Source: Bacteroidota bacterium
Lineage (GTDB): Bacteria; Bacteroidota; Bacteroidia; Flavobacteriales; Weeksellaceae
NCBI GenBank assembly: GCA_023394415.1
Contig: JAEXAR010000014.1
Span: 1-64,000 of the forward strand
Length of the DNA stretch: 64,000 bases
Reading direction: 5' to 3'
In this document: in pieces, positions 25,942-34,369 of the stretch
Numbering within the stretch: the stretch's first letter is position 1
Layout: each line of letters opens with the position of its first letter
Program-made: the position numbers and the translations under genes
Notes under the pieces: model-generated
Databases searched by the model: none
What the model saw: the letters and a program-made list of their open reading frames with translations, nothing else
What the model was told of the DNA's origin: nothing

Positions 25942-25944
25942 TAT

Positions 25945-27186
25945 ATGCCGATATTTAAACCTTTTCGCGGGATAAGACCGAGTGACGATTATGTAGACCG
26001 CTTTCCGACTCACCCTATAGATAATTTCTCCCAAGAAGAAATTTCCAAAAAAGCCCAGGAAGATTCTTCATATATCCAAATGATAAAGCCTTATGTTGTA
26101 AGTAAATCTAAAGATATAGATAGAAATCTCCGTAAAATAAGAACCAACTTTGAGGAACTTCTTGAGGATAAGAAACTTATTCAGGATGCCTCATCTTATT
26201 ATCTTTATGAGCAAATTCACCCAAACAAATCGGTTTTTAGAGGACTTTTGGGATTAACTTCTGTTGAAGATTTCTGGAACGGAAAAATTAAACGTCACGA
26301 AAGTACAATTCCACAAAAAAAGGAAAAATTGGCTTACTACCTGGAGAAAGTAAATCTACAAGCAGAACCTGTTTTGCTGACATATCCTTCCAATTCAAAA
26401 GTGGAACTCTTAATGAATCACGAAGAAAAGAATGTTCCCATTCTTAATTATGAAGACAGTAAAGGCATCAAACATAAAATATGGCGTATTGATAATCGTC
26501 TGAAAATGCAGCAACTTAAAGAAGTTTTAGATAATGTTGAAGCATTTTATATTGCTGATGGTCACCACAGAATTGGTTCTACTGCATTGAACGCAAAACA
26601 TCAGAAAGAAAAAAATAAAAGACATTCCGGAACAGAGCCCTATAATTTTGTATTTAGCTTTATCGTCTCTAATCAATCTATAAAAATTCACGATTATAAC
26701 AGAGTTGTGAGAGATTTGAATGGATTAACGCCAAAGCAATTTCTTGATGCACTTGAAAAATCATTCAACATCCACGAGAAAAACGAAACGGCCTATTTCC
26801 CATCTCAAAAATTCCATATTTCGATGTATTTGGATGGCAAATTCTATTCACTACACGTTAAACACGAATTACGCTCTTCGGATATCAATATGAATCATAT
26901 TGACCATCATCTTTTAGATAACCTTATTTTCAATGATGTTCTAAACATTGAAGATACCGACAGTTCTGATAGAATTGGATATGTTAAAGGCAACTCATCT
27001 GTTGAAGGCATTTTAAAAATTAAAGACGAAGTGGACAGTGGTAAATTTGCGGCCGGCTTCGGAATTTATCCCGTGAGTTTTAATGAAATGATAAAAATTT
27101 CTGACAATAAAATCAGTATGCCACCAAAATGTACTTACATCGAACCTAAATTAGTTACAGCTTTGGTAATGTATGATATGAAATAA
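25945..27186 (+). CDS. DUF1015 family protein
   Basis: 413 residues. N-terminus FKPFRGIRPSDDYVDRF and central YIADGHHRIGSTALNAK (near 207) are the hallmark of DUF1015, whose biochemical role is not settled (a SerB- or kinase-like link to serine has been proposed in related operons). Starting three bases after serA, it is almost certainly translated with it, and its placement points to a role in serine metabolism. Confidence 0.9.
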   Translation: MPIFKPFRGIRPSDDYVDRFPTHPIDNFSQEEISKKAQEDSSYIQMIKPYVVSKSKDIDRNLRKIRTNFEELLEDKKLIQDASSYYLYEQIHPNKSVFRGLLGLTSVEDFWNGKIKRHESTIPQKKEKLAYYLEKVNLQAEPVLLTYPSNSKVELLMNHEEKNVPILNYEDSKGIKHKIWRIDNRLKMQQLKEVLDNVEAFYIADGHHRIGSTALNAKHQKEKNKRHSGTEPYNFVFSFIVSNQSIKIHDYNRVVRDLNGLTPKQFLDALEKSFNIHEKNETAYFPSQKFHISMYLDGKFYSLHVKHELRSSDINMNHIDHHLLDNLIFNDVLNIEDTDSSDRIGYVKGNSSVEGILKIKDEVDSGKFAAGFGIYPVSFNEMIKISDNKISMPPKCTYIEPKLVTALVMYDMK

Positions 27187-27218
27187 TTTTTTTAATTTAG
27201 TCTTACATAAAAAAGACT

Positions 27219-28574
27219 ATGAAGAAATTACTTATACTTCCGCTCTTTATGGGCGGAATTTTATTTGCTCAATCCAAAAACGACTCAATCCAGTTTAAAA
27301 AAATATCGGATCATATCCTGTTAAAAGGTGAAGCTTATAAAGACCTTACCGAACTTACAAAAGGGATTGGCCATAGATTGAGTGGCTCTGAGAATTATGA
27401 AAAATCCATAAAATGGGCTGAAGCAAAACTGAAAGAAGCAGGTGCAGATAAAGTTTGGTTACAGGAAGTAATGGTTCCGGTTTGGGTTCGTGGTAAAGAA
27501 TCTTTACACATCAAAACTTCAAAATCTGGTTGGAGAAATATCAAAATGCTCTCATTAGGAAATTCTGAAGGAACAGGAGGTAAAGACTTAACGGGAGAAA
27601 TGATTATGGTTAATTCTTTCGATGATTTTAAGAAGCTTTCTGAATCACAGGTAAAAAATAAAATCGTTTTCTTTAATTTCGAGTGGCGACAAGATCATGT
27701 AGAACCTTTCAAAGCTTATGGAGAAGCAGGGATTTACAGACGTTCAGCAGCATCAGAAGTTGCCAAAAAAGGTGGTAAAGCTGCAATTATCCGTTCACTT
27801 TCTTCTGCATTTGATGATGAGCCACACACAGGATCATTAAGGTATGAAGACCAAGTTCCTAAAGTTCCGGCAGCAGCAATAGGAAATCAATCTGCTGATG
27901 AATTGGCAATTCTTTTAAAATCACAGAAAGTTACTGCAAAACTTAACTCTAATTGCGGTATGAAAGAGGATAAACTCTCCTATTCAGTTATTGGAGAAAT
28001 CACGGGTAAAAAAGATAACTCGGTGATCATTGCTGCGGGACATTTAGATTCTTGGGATGTTGGTGAGGGTGCTCACGATGATGGTTCAGGTATCGTGCAA
28101 AGCATTGAAGTTTTGAGAACTTTTAAAAAATTGGGTATTCAGAATAATCATACCATTAGAGTTATCTGTTACGCCAATGAAGAAAATGGTGTAAGAGGCG
28201 GCTACAAATACTTGGATGAAGTAAAAAAATCAAAAGAAAAACATTTATTTGCTATAGAAAGTGATGCAGGTGGCTTTTCGCCAAGAGGTATCGCCATGGA
28301 TATGTCGGAAGAAAAAATTGGCCAGATAAAATCCTGGGCTTCCCTATTTTTGCCATACGGAATTTATGATTTTGAAAAAAGACATAGCGGAGTAGATATT
28401 GGACCATTAAAACAATTAGGTGTTCCACTTGCAGGGCTTTTTCCGGATCCGCAAAGATATTTTGATATTCACCACACTCACGAAGATACTTTAGATAAAG
28501 TTAATCGTAGAGAATTATTGCTGGGCGCAACAGTTATAACACAGTTAATTTATATGATAGATAAAAACTGGTAA
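27219..28574 (+). CDS. exported M28 family zinc peptidase
   Basis: 451 residues with a signal peptide (MKKLLILPLFMGGILFAQ). An M28 aminopeptidase/carboxypeptidase with an inserted PA-like domain (about 110-240). Zinc ligands are seen in AGHLDSWD (His, near 277), AHDDGSG (Asp), NEENG (catalytic Glu pair), ESDAGG (Asp) and IHHTHED (His). It would trim peptides in the periplasm. Short gap after the serine operon (32 bases), so it may be read through from it; a strong terminator follows. Confidence 0.92.
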   Translation: MKKLLILPLFMGGILFAQSKNDSIQFKKISDHILLKGEAYKDLTELTKGIGHRLSGSENYEKSIKWAEAKLKEAGADKVWLQEVMVPVWVRGKESLHIKTSKSGWRNIKMLSLGNSEGTGGKDLTGEMIMVNSFDDFKKLSESQVKNKIVFFNFEWRQDHVEPFKAYGEAGIYRRSAASEVAKKGGKAAIIRSLSSAFDDEPHTGSLRYEDQVPKVPAAAIGNQSADELAILLKSQKVTAKLNSNCGMKEDKLSYSVIGEITGKKDNSVIIAAGHLDSWDVGEGAHDDGSGIVQSIEVLRTFKKLGIQNNHTIRVICYANEENGVRGGYKYLDEVKKSKEKHLFAIESDAGGFSPRGIAMDMSEEKIGQIKSWASLFLPYGIYDFEKRHSGVDIGPLKQLGVPLAGLFPDPQRYFDIHHTHEDTLDKVNRRELLLGATVITQLIYMIDKNW

Positions 28575-28579
28575 AACAT

Positions 28580-28603
28580 AAAGAGCAGAAATTTCTGCTC
28601 TTT
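28580..28603. terminator. bidirectional terminator, 24-base perfect palindrome
   Basis: AAAGAGCAGAAA at 28580-28591 is followed at once by its exact reverse complement (28592-28603). It lies between the convergent M28 peptidase and RES toxin genes and has T-rich or A-rich sequence on each side, serving both. Confidence 0.8.
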
Positions 28604-28604
28604 A

Positions 28605-29057
28605 TTATTTTATGAAAAGTCTTTCATCAAAACTGAATTTTTCTTTCTTTCTGATTTTCACTTTTTCAAAATCTTTGTGTCTTGGATTTATTAAATAATT
28701 AAATTCTCCCTGTACCGTAGCAGAAGGTACTTTAAGAATTAAATATTTTAAGTCTTTCAGAAATTTATCACCAATTTTTTGTGTAGAATCCGAATGGGGA
28801 AAGGTTTGCCAGTCTTTTGGAAGTTTTTTAATTTCAAGAATTAAATCTTCAGGAATTTCAATGTGAATTAATTCAAAATCCTTTGGTAAAATTCCCAATG
28901 GAATGTGCACTGCAATTTCTGTTACACATAGTGCTATAGATTGGGAGGTATAAAGTACTGCATTTCCTTTACTGTTCCATCTACCACCAACAAGTTCTGC
29001 ACCTTTACCCGATAAATCATTGGCATATAAAGATTTTGAAAGTCTGTAAACTACCAT
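28605..29057 (-). CDS. RES-domain toxin
   Basis: 150 residues, RES family (Arg-Glu-Ser): YRLSK near 4-8, GGRWNSKG near 24-31, Glu in CVTEIAVH near 44-51 and SATVQGEFNYLINP near 111-124. RES toxins are NAD+-degrading enzymes (phosphorylase or glycohydrolase) that arrest growth. Its ATG overlaps the antitoxin stop by one base (TAATG), the normal type II arrangement with the antitoxin first. No sign of truncation. Confidence 0.9.
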   Translation of the reverse strand: MVVYRLSKSLYANDLSGKGAELVGGRWNSKGNAVLYTSQSIALCVTEIAVHIPLGILPKDFELIHIEIPEDLILEIKKLPKDWQTFPHSDSTQKIGDKFLKDLKYLILKVPSATVQGEFNYLINPRHKDFEKVKIRKKEKFSFDERLFIK

Positions 29058-29512
29058 TATGCTAAAATACCGTGTTCTATTCTGGTAAGCTCATCCATCA
29101 ATAGTTGAATGCCAAACGAATTTTTCAGGAGATCTTTTGGGAGACGTTTCCCTAATGCAAGATTTTCTGTATCTAGCCAAACTGCAAAATTTTCTTTATT
29201 GCCAAATACTTCTTCACCTCTTTGATGAAGAATTTCTATTTGAAGAATTCTTTCAGATTGAAGGGTGTCAAAAGTTTTAGATTCTTTTTGGTAACGGCCA
29301 AGAGTTTTGGTAGAAATATGTAAAAAATCTGCCCAATTTTGTAGGGTAAAAGTATATTTTTTAATAATTTTTTCAAAGGAAGTAAAGCTAATTCCTTTAT
29401 TAACAGAATCTATAATGGCGTAAATCCCGCGATCATCTGGAATGCCATAACCATAAGCAACAGTAGGTTCAGAAACGGTTTTATTATCTTCTTTTTGGGT
29501 ATATTTTTTCAT
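29057..29512 (-). CDS. Xre/MbcA/ParS-type antitoxin of the RES pair
   Basis: 151 residues of the COG5642 family. A helix-turn-helix-like Xre part lies at about 50-85 (LQNWADFLHISTKTLGRYQ), and the C-terminal MbcA/ParS toxin-binding domain at about 88-150 (ILQIEILHQRGEEVFGN and FGIQLLMDELTRIEHG). It should neutralise the RES toxin and repress the operon by binding its promoter; direct repeats at 29540-29577 are the likely operator. Confidence 0.9.
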   Translation of the reverse strand: MKKYTQKEDNKTVSEPTVAYGYGIPDDRGIYAIIDSVNKGISFTSFEKIIKKYTFTLQNWADFLHISTKTLGRYQKESKTFDTLQSERILQIEILHQRGEEVFGNKENFAVWLDTENLALGKRLPKDLLKNSFGIQLLMDELTRIEHGILA

Positions 29513-29532
29513 CGCTCATCAATTTTTCACCA

Positions 29533-29540
29533 CAAATATA
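29533..29540 (-). promoter_or_regulatory. -7 promoter box TATATTTG of the toxin-antitoxin operon
   Basis: Perfect TAnnTTTG on the minus strand, 20 bases before the antitoxin ATG and directly next to the operator repeats. Confidence 0.6.
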
Positions 29541-29577
29541 AGACTTTTGTCCAGATAAAAAAGACTTTTGTCAGATA
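29540..29577. promoter_or_regulatory. operator-like direct repeats upstream of the antitoxin
   Basis: AAGACTTTTGTCCAGATA (29540-29557) is repeated as AAGACTTTTGTCAGATA (29561-29577), spacing 21 bases start to start, close to two helical turns. They cover the -10 to -35 region of the operon promoter, as expected for an autoregulatory site. Confidence 0.65.
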
Positions 29578-29584
29578 TTTATCC

Positions 29585-29612
29585 ATAAAAAACACATCCT
29601 AAGATGTGTTTT
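29585..29612 (-). terminator. intrinsic terminator for the PPIase-GldI transcript
   Basis: Eight-base-pair stem AACACATC/GATGTGTT with CTAA loop (29591-29610); on the minus strand a T-run follows. It lies 60 bases after the PPIase stop. Confidence 0.75.
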
Positions 29613-29671
29613 GTTCATTTGAAGTATTCTTGAAATTAAAAATTAATAATAATTTGCAAGCTTTTAAAATG

Positions 29672-30751
29672 TTATTTTACCTTAACAAGTTGAACGTCAA
29701 AGATCAACCATGCATTTGGTGGGATGACACCTCCTGCACCTCTTGCACCATATCCTAAATCTGGTGGAATAAGGAATGTTACTTCATCTCCTTCATTTAA
29801 TAAAAGGATTCCTTCATCCCAACCTTTAATTACCATTCCGTTTCCTACAGGAAATTCAATCGGTTCTCCCCTTTTGAATGAATTGTCGAATTCGTTTCCG
29901 TTTGTTAGTTTTCCGGCGTAGTGTACCGATACTATATTTCCTTTTTCTGCTTTTTTGCCGCTACCTTTTTTAGTGATTTTGTACATTAGTCCTGATGCTG
30001 TAGTTTGCATTCCGGCTTTTAATGTTTCAAACTGCTTTTTTGCTTCTTCCTCTTGTTTTGCAACATAAGTTTTATTTCTTTCTTGAATTTTTCCTTTTCC
30101 TTCATCAAAAAGTTTTGCTGCATCATAATTTTTATAAGCGTCACCTTTACCGAAAACTGAAACTTTTTCTAAAACCACATCTGTTTTTGGCTTGTCTTGA
30201 GCGCCTTTTTCAACTTTAGCAATTTCATCAATAATGTTTTCACCATTTACAACTTTTCCAAAAATAGTGTGTTTCCCGTCTAACCAAGGTGTAGCAACCT
30301 GCGTGATAAAAAACTGCGAACCATTGGTATTAGGACCAGAATTAGCCATTGAAAGAATTCCTTTTCCTGTATGTTTAAGGTCATTTTTTTCATCTTCAAA
30401 CTTATATCCCGGATCTCCCATTCCTGTTCCTTTTGGATCACCACCTTGAATCATAAAATTTTCAATCACCCTGTGAAAAATGGTTCCATCATAGAAAGGA
30501 ACACCTTTCGCTTTAGCTTTGTTGTCGATTTTGCCTTCTGCCAATCCAACAAAATTTGCTACCGTAACCGGAGATTTTTGGTCTTCAAGCTTTACAAGCA
30601 TATTTCCTTTTGAGGTTTGTAAATTTGCATACAGTCCGTCATTCAGACCTTCATAAAGTTCTTTGTCTACGTTCATTTTTTTATATATTGGTGTACAACT
30701 AATTAAGGATACCATCCCTAATGTGATTAATAATTTCGATTTAAATTTCAT
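29672..30751 (-). CDS. lipoprotein peptidyl-prolyl isomerase, cyclophilin-FKBP fusion
   Basis: 359 residues with a lipoprotein signal (lipobox LISC, Cys19). Residues about 45-200 form a cyclophilin domain (FHRVIENFMIQGGDP, GSQFFITQ), and residues about 250-359 an FKBP domain (VHYAGKLTNG, FPVGNGMVIKGWDEG, GYGARGAGGVIPPN). Two unrelated isomerase folds on one chain would help fold envelope proteins in the periplasm. The gene is nine bases after gldI, with which it is co-transcribed. Confidence 0.92.
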   Translation of the reverse strand: MKFKSKLLITLGMVSLISCTPIYKKMNVDKELYEGLNDGLYANLQTSKGNMLVKLEDQKSPVTVANFVGLAEGKIDNKAKAKGVPFYDGTIFHRVIENFMIQGGDPKGTGMGDPGYKFEDEKNDLKHTGKGILSMANSGPNTNGSQFFITQVATPWLDGKHTIFGKVVNGENIIDEIAKVEKGAQDKPKTDVVLEKVSVFGKGDAYKNYDAAKLFDEGKGKIQERNKTYVAKQEEEAKKQFETLKAGMQTTASGLMYKITKKGSGKKAEKGNIVSVHYAGKLTNGNEFDNSFKRGEPIEFPVGNGMVIKGWDEGILLLNEGDEVTFLIPPDLGYGARGAGGVIPPNAWLIFDVQLVKVK

Positions 30752-30760
30752 ATTTTTTGT

Positions 30761-31270
30761 TTAGTTCAATACTTTCAGTTTGATGATTAATGGCATATCA
30801 TTCGGAATTTTATCGTTATCTCCATAAGTTCCGTATGCTAAAAGCGAAGGCACTAAAAGTATAGCTTCATCTCCTGGCTTCATATAGCGCAAAGCATCGT
30901 CTATAGCTTTTAGTTCTTCAAATTTACCGAGATATACATCGTTGGCAATTTTGGGTTTTTCATAGAGTTTTACTCTATCAAAATCATAAATATCATATTG
31001 GTAAGACAGTCTTTCGCCGTCACTTCTTTTGGGATTCTGTCTTAATGCATCTTTATCTATCCAATAGCCTAAACCCATTGTAAAAAACTCTTCTTTTTGT
31101 TGGCCAATCCAATCTTGAATTTGTTGTCTTTCAAGTTCATTCAAAGATTTTGAACGATTTTTGGATATCTGTAAGTCTTTCTCTGAAAGCACACCTCCAA
31201 CCGGTGGATGTATCGGTTGTTTAGCACAAGAAAACACAGACATTACTGCAACAAAAACAATTTTTCTCAT
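30761..31270 (-). CDS. gldI: GldI-like FKBP lipoprotein
   Basis: 169 residues: lipobox VFSC (Cys15), a helical linker and an FKBP-type C-terminal domain ending LLVPSLLAYGTYGDNDKIPNDMPL. This matches GldI, the gliding-motility-associated peptidyl-prolyl isomerase needed for folding T9SS/gliding components in Flavobacterium. Many non-gliding flavobacteria keep it as part of the secretion machinery. Several active-site residues of classical FKBPs look changed, so it may be mainly a chaperone. Start chosen by the signal peptide. Confidence 0.78.
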   Translation of the reverse strand: MRKIVFVAVMSVFSCAKQPIHPPVGGVLSEKDLQISKNRSKSLNELERQQIQDWIGQQKEEFFTMGLGYWIDKDALRQNPKRSDGERLSYQYDIYDFDRVKLYEKPKIANDVYLGKFEELKAIDDALRYMKPGDEAILLVPSLLAYGTYGDNDKIPNDMPLIIKLKVLN

Positions 31271-31311
31271 AAAGTTTTGCGAAATTACTGATTTTTATCG
31301 AGAATATTTAA

Positions 31312-31341
31312 ATCAAAAAACCGGGAATATTTGCCCGGTTT
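31312..31341 (-). terminator. intrinsic terminator after ilvE
   Basis: Stem AAACCGGG/CCCGGTTT (31318-31325, 31334-31341); on the minus strand it is followed by TTTTTT. It ends the ilvE transcript before gldI. Confidence 0.8.
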
Positions 31342-31363
31342 ATGATTTTATTTCAAAATAATA

Positions 31364-32437
31364 TTAAACGGTTTCAAAAACGTTTTTCTCCACCAAAACT
31401 CTCCATCCGAAAGGATCTTCAGCTTTATTGGTTTGTATATCTACCAAATCTTTTTGTAAGGTAAGTGCAAAACTTTCTTCGGCACTAATTTTCGGAAGTT
31501 CATATTTTTTATCCTTATAGCCAATAGCTTCAAAAAGGCTGGTAACAACAGCAGTTCCAACACCCCAAACTTCTTTCAATTCGCCTCTTTCGTGAGCTTC
31601 CATTACATCTTTTACCTTTACATCGCCAATTACAACTTCAATTCCTCTTCTTTTTGCCAATTGTATAAAGCTGTCTCTTGTAACCCCGTCCAAAATTTTG
31701 TCTGATGTTTTAGGGGTGTAAATGGTATCGTTAATTCTAACAAAAACATTCATGGTCCCACTTTCTTCAAAATTTTCGTGGGTTTCATCATTGGTCCATA
31801 TTACCTGTTCATACCCTTCGTCATTAGCAAGTTTTGTAGGGTAAAAAGAGGCCGCATAATTTCCTGCTGCTTTTGCAAATCCTACACCTCCACTTGCAGC
31901 TCTTGAATAATAATCTGAGATTTTAACAGAAACCGGAGCTGTATAATAACTTTTTGCAGGTGCTGCAACAATTGCGAACATATATTTTGTAGAAATCCTT
32001 GCCTTCAAAGCTTCTTCAGTAGCAAAAATTAAAGGACGGATGTAAAGGGATTTTCCTTCTCCAAAAGGAATCCATTTTCTGTCTACATCCATAAGTACTT
32101 TTAATCCCTGCATAAAAGCTTCCTCAGGAACTTCAGGCATTGCAAGTCTTGTTGCAGATTTGTTGATACGTTCAAAATTCTTTTCAGGCCTGAATAAGAA
32201 AACCTGTCCATCTTTATCTTTATAAGCTTTCATCCCTTCAAAACAAGCTTGTCCGTAGTTGAACGCCATATTTGCAGGTGAAAAAGGAAGTGGACCATAA
32301 GGAACCAACTTAGGCTCGCCCCATTTTCCATTTTCGTACTCACAGATAATCATATGATCAATAAAGTGGTCACCAAATGTGTAATTTTCAGGATCAAAAT
32401 ATCCAATTCTTGGGTTTTCAGATTTTTGAATTATCAT
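31364..32437 (-). CDS. ilvE: branched-chain amino acid aminotransferase
   Basis: 357 residues, the long (eukaryote-like) fold type IV BCAT. Final transamination of Leu, Ile and Val synthesis. NYGQACFEGMKAYK near 61-74 and ESGTMNVFV near 228 are diagnostic; the PLP lysine is in GVGFAKAAGNYAAS near 186. Single gene with its own promoter; mnmD is divergent. Confidence 0.94.
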   Translation of the reverse strand: MIIQKSENPRIGYFDPENYTFGDHFIDHMIICEYENGKWGEPKLVPYGPLPFSPANMAFNYGQACFEGMKAYKDKDGQVFLFRPEKNFERINKSATRLAMPEVPEEAFMQGLKVLMDVDRKWIPFGEGKSLYIRPLIFATEEALKARISTKYMFAIVAAPAKSYYTAPVSVKISDYYSRAASGGVGFAKAAGNYAASFYPTKLANDEGYEQVIWTNDETHENFEESGTMNVFVRINDTIYTPKTSDKILDGVTRDSFIQLAKRRGIEVVIGDVKVKDVMEAHERGELKEVWGVGTAVVTSLFEAIGYKDKKYELPKISAEESFALTLQKDLVDIQTNKAEDPFGWRVLVEKNVFETV

Positions 32438-32461
32438 TTTTTAAAAATAATTTAATTTTAA

Positions 32462-32469
32462 CAAATATA
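32462..32469 (-). promoter_or_regulatory. -7 promoter box TATATTTG for ilvE
   Basis: Perfect TAnnTTTG on the minus strand, 24 bases before the ilvE ATG. Confidence 0.6.
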
Positions 32470-32499
32470 ATATAATTTTCTAAATATAAAGATTTAATT

Positions 32500-32507
32500 T
32501 AATTTTG
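32500..32507 (+). promoter_or_regulatory. -7 promoter box TAATTTTG for mnmD
   Basis: Perfect TAnnTTTG match 13 bases before the mnmD ATG. Confidence 0.6.
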
Positions 32508-32520
32508 TCAAATATTTGAA

Positions 32521-33195
32521 ATGAAGAGAGAAATAAAGACTACTAAAGACGGAAGCAAAACGTTGTTTATCAATGATTTGAATGAAGGTTATCATTCAGG
32601 TCATGGTGCTTTGCAGGAAGCAGAACATGTGTTTATCAAAAACGGATTAAATTTAATAAATAATTGCGAAATTAATATTTTAGAACTCGGTTTTGGCACA
32701 GGTTTGAATGTTTTGGTTACGATTAATGAATTTTTAAAAACTGACAAAAGTCATATTTTGCATTATTTTGCGCTTGAAAAATATCCCGTTTTATTAACCG
32801 AAGTTGAACTCTTAGGCTATCCTTCTCTTTTTGAGAATGAAAAAATAGGAGAAATCAATCAAAAAATTCATCTTTCAGAATGGAACAAGCCTGTAGAAAT
32901 TACACCTAATTTTTATTTAACTAAATTTGAATGTGATTTCTATCACCTTGAAAATCTTGATCTTCCACCGATAGATTTGGTTTATTATGATTGTTTCGGA
33001 GCTCGTGTGCAACCGGATTTATGGGAAAAACCACTCTTTGAAATGGTTCACAGTAAAATGAAAGCTAATGGTTTATTAACCACTTATTCATCTAAAGGAA
33101 GTGTAAGAAGAAACCTTCAGGAACTGGGATTTAATGTAGAAAAAAAAGCCGGCCCTCCAGGAAAACGCGAAATGATTAACGCCATAAAACAATAA
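32521..33195 (+). CDS. mnmD: tRNA 5-methylaminomethyl-2-thiouridine methyltransferase MnmD
   Basis: 224 residues, the stand-alone methyltransferase half of MnmC: it methylates nm5(s2)U34 in tRNA wobble position. SAM motif LELGFGTGLN near 55-64, YDCFGARVQPDLW near 158-170 and KAGPPGKREM near 208. The oxidase half of MnmC is absent, as usual in Bacteroidota. A Nudix gene starts five bases after the stop and is likely in the same operon. Confidence 0.9.
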   Translation: MKREIKTTKDGSKTLFINDLNEGYHSGHGALQEAEHVFIKNGLNLINNCEINILELGFGTGLNVLVTINEFLKTDKSHILHYFALEKYPVLLTEVELLGYPSLFENEKIGEINQKIHLSEWNKPVEITPNFYLTKFECDFYHLENLDLPPIDLVYYDCFGARVQPDLWEKPLFEMVHSKMKANGLLTTYSSKGSVRRNLQELGFNVEKKAGPPGKREMINAIKQ

Positions 33196-33199
33196 AGGT

Positions 33200-33613
33200 A
33201 TGATACATCGGGTAAATGTTAGAGTATATGCAGCCTGTATAAAAGATCGAAAAATCTTCACGTTGTTTGAAGAATATGTGGGAGAAAAACTCATTAAGTT
33301 TCCTGGTGGAGGTTTAGAATATGGTGAAGGTACTATTGAATGCCTGAAAAGGGAATTTGCTGAAGAACTGAACCTTGAAATTGAAAACATTCAGCATTTA
33401 TACACGCAAGAAGATTTTATCGTATCAAAATTTAACGATAATGAACAGCTTCTTACAATTTATTATACCGCAGACATTAAGGAAGAAGCAAACTTGAAAA
33501 TCATTGATGAAACCATCGAAAAAACAGAATGGATTTCCCTCGATGAAGAAAATCCATTTACATTACCTGTTGATAAAATCGTTTTTGAAAAATTAAAAAA
33601 ACTCTATCTTTAA
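33200..33613 (+). CDS. Nudix hydrolase
   Basis: 137 residues with a complete Nudix box: FPGGGLEYGEG near 34-44 followed by ECLKREFAEELN, which contains the REx2EE-type core as REFAEEL. It hydrolyses an unknown nucleoside-diphosphate compound. It starts five bases after mnmD and overlaps the convergent DUF4294 gene by four bases at the stops. Confidence 0.85.
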   Translation: MIHRVNVRVYAACIKDRKIFTLFEEYVGEKLIKFPGGGLEYGEGTIECLKREFAEELNLEIENIQHLYTQEDFIVSKFNDNEQLLTIYYTADIKEEANLKIIDETIEKTEWISLDEENPFTLPVDKIVFEKLKKLYL

Positions 33614-34314
33614 TTTTTATTGACTTTAAAATCTCTGTACCCTGGATATGGCATAAGGTACCCAATATTCCAATTGCTTTGCAATAGAGATTCTACAAAT
33701 TCATCATCTCTGTATTTGTAGGGATTGTATTCTTTTTTCAATTCAATATCGGCAGCATTGCCTTTTACATTCCACCAAAAAGCACTCCAGCCTCCACGCA
33801 ATTCTCTAATGATTTCATACACCGTTTTTCCTGTCGCTCTGTTCATCAGTTTGGCAAAAACCTGCCCTTCTGTTGTGGTGAGATCTCTCAACTGTGCTTC
33901 GTACTGATCTGCCAATCTTTGCTGTATTTCTCTGGAATATTTTCTTTTATCCGAGCCTTCCATAGATGCCAATTGTACATTCAAATCTCTGTATTGCTGT
34001 AAAGCTGTAAGAAATAAAGGATAAACACGGTTAAGTTTTTTATTCAGAAAATAATAATAGTTACGATCTAATTGGTTGTTGAAGTGTGGTTTCTTCTGCA
34101 ATATTAATTCATCCATTACCACAACAGTTTCCCCATTTATCTCATAGATTTTTGCTTTTTGCTTTTGATCATAATAATATTTGTTTCCAAACTCATCTGT
34201 ACGCAACATTTCTGTGGGAACTTGACTTAAAGGTTTGGCAATTGTATCATTCTGTCCAAAAGCGTGAAAGCCCAAAAACAAAAGGACAATATAGAATAAT
34301 TTATATATTTTCAT
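33610..34314 (-). CDS. DUF4294 family exported protein
   Basis: 234 residues with a signal peptide (about 1-20, ending HAFGQ). Characteristic DUF4294 stretches are NQLDRNYYYFLNKKLNRVYP near 79-98 and ATGKTVYEIIRELRGGWSAFWW near 159-180. It is a periplasmic or outer-membrane protein of unknown function found mainly in Flavobacteriia. Divergent from the M42 peptidase gene (55 bases). Confidence 0.82.
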   Translation of the reverse strand: MKIYKLFYIVLLFLGFHAFGQNDTIAKPLSQVPTEMLRTDEFGNKYYYDQKQKAKIYEINGETVVVMDELILQKKPHFNNQLDRNYYYFLNKKLNRVYPLFLTALQQYRDLNVQLASMEGSDKRKYSREIQQRLADQYEAQLRDLTTTEGQVFAKLMNRATGKTVYEIIRELRGGWSAFWWNVKGNAADIELKKEYNPYKYRDDEFVESLLQSNWNIGYLMPYPGYRDFKVNKN

Positions 34315-34369
34315 TACTTTTACTCAACTAAAAAACCGGAATTTATACTAACAAAAAACGTTCCTTTTA

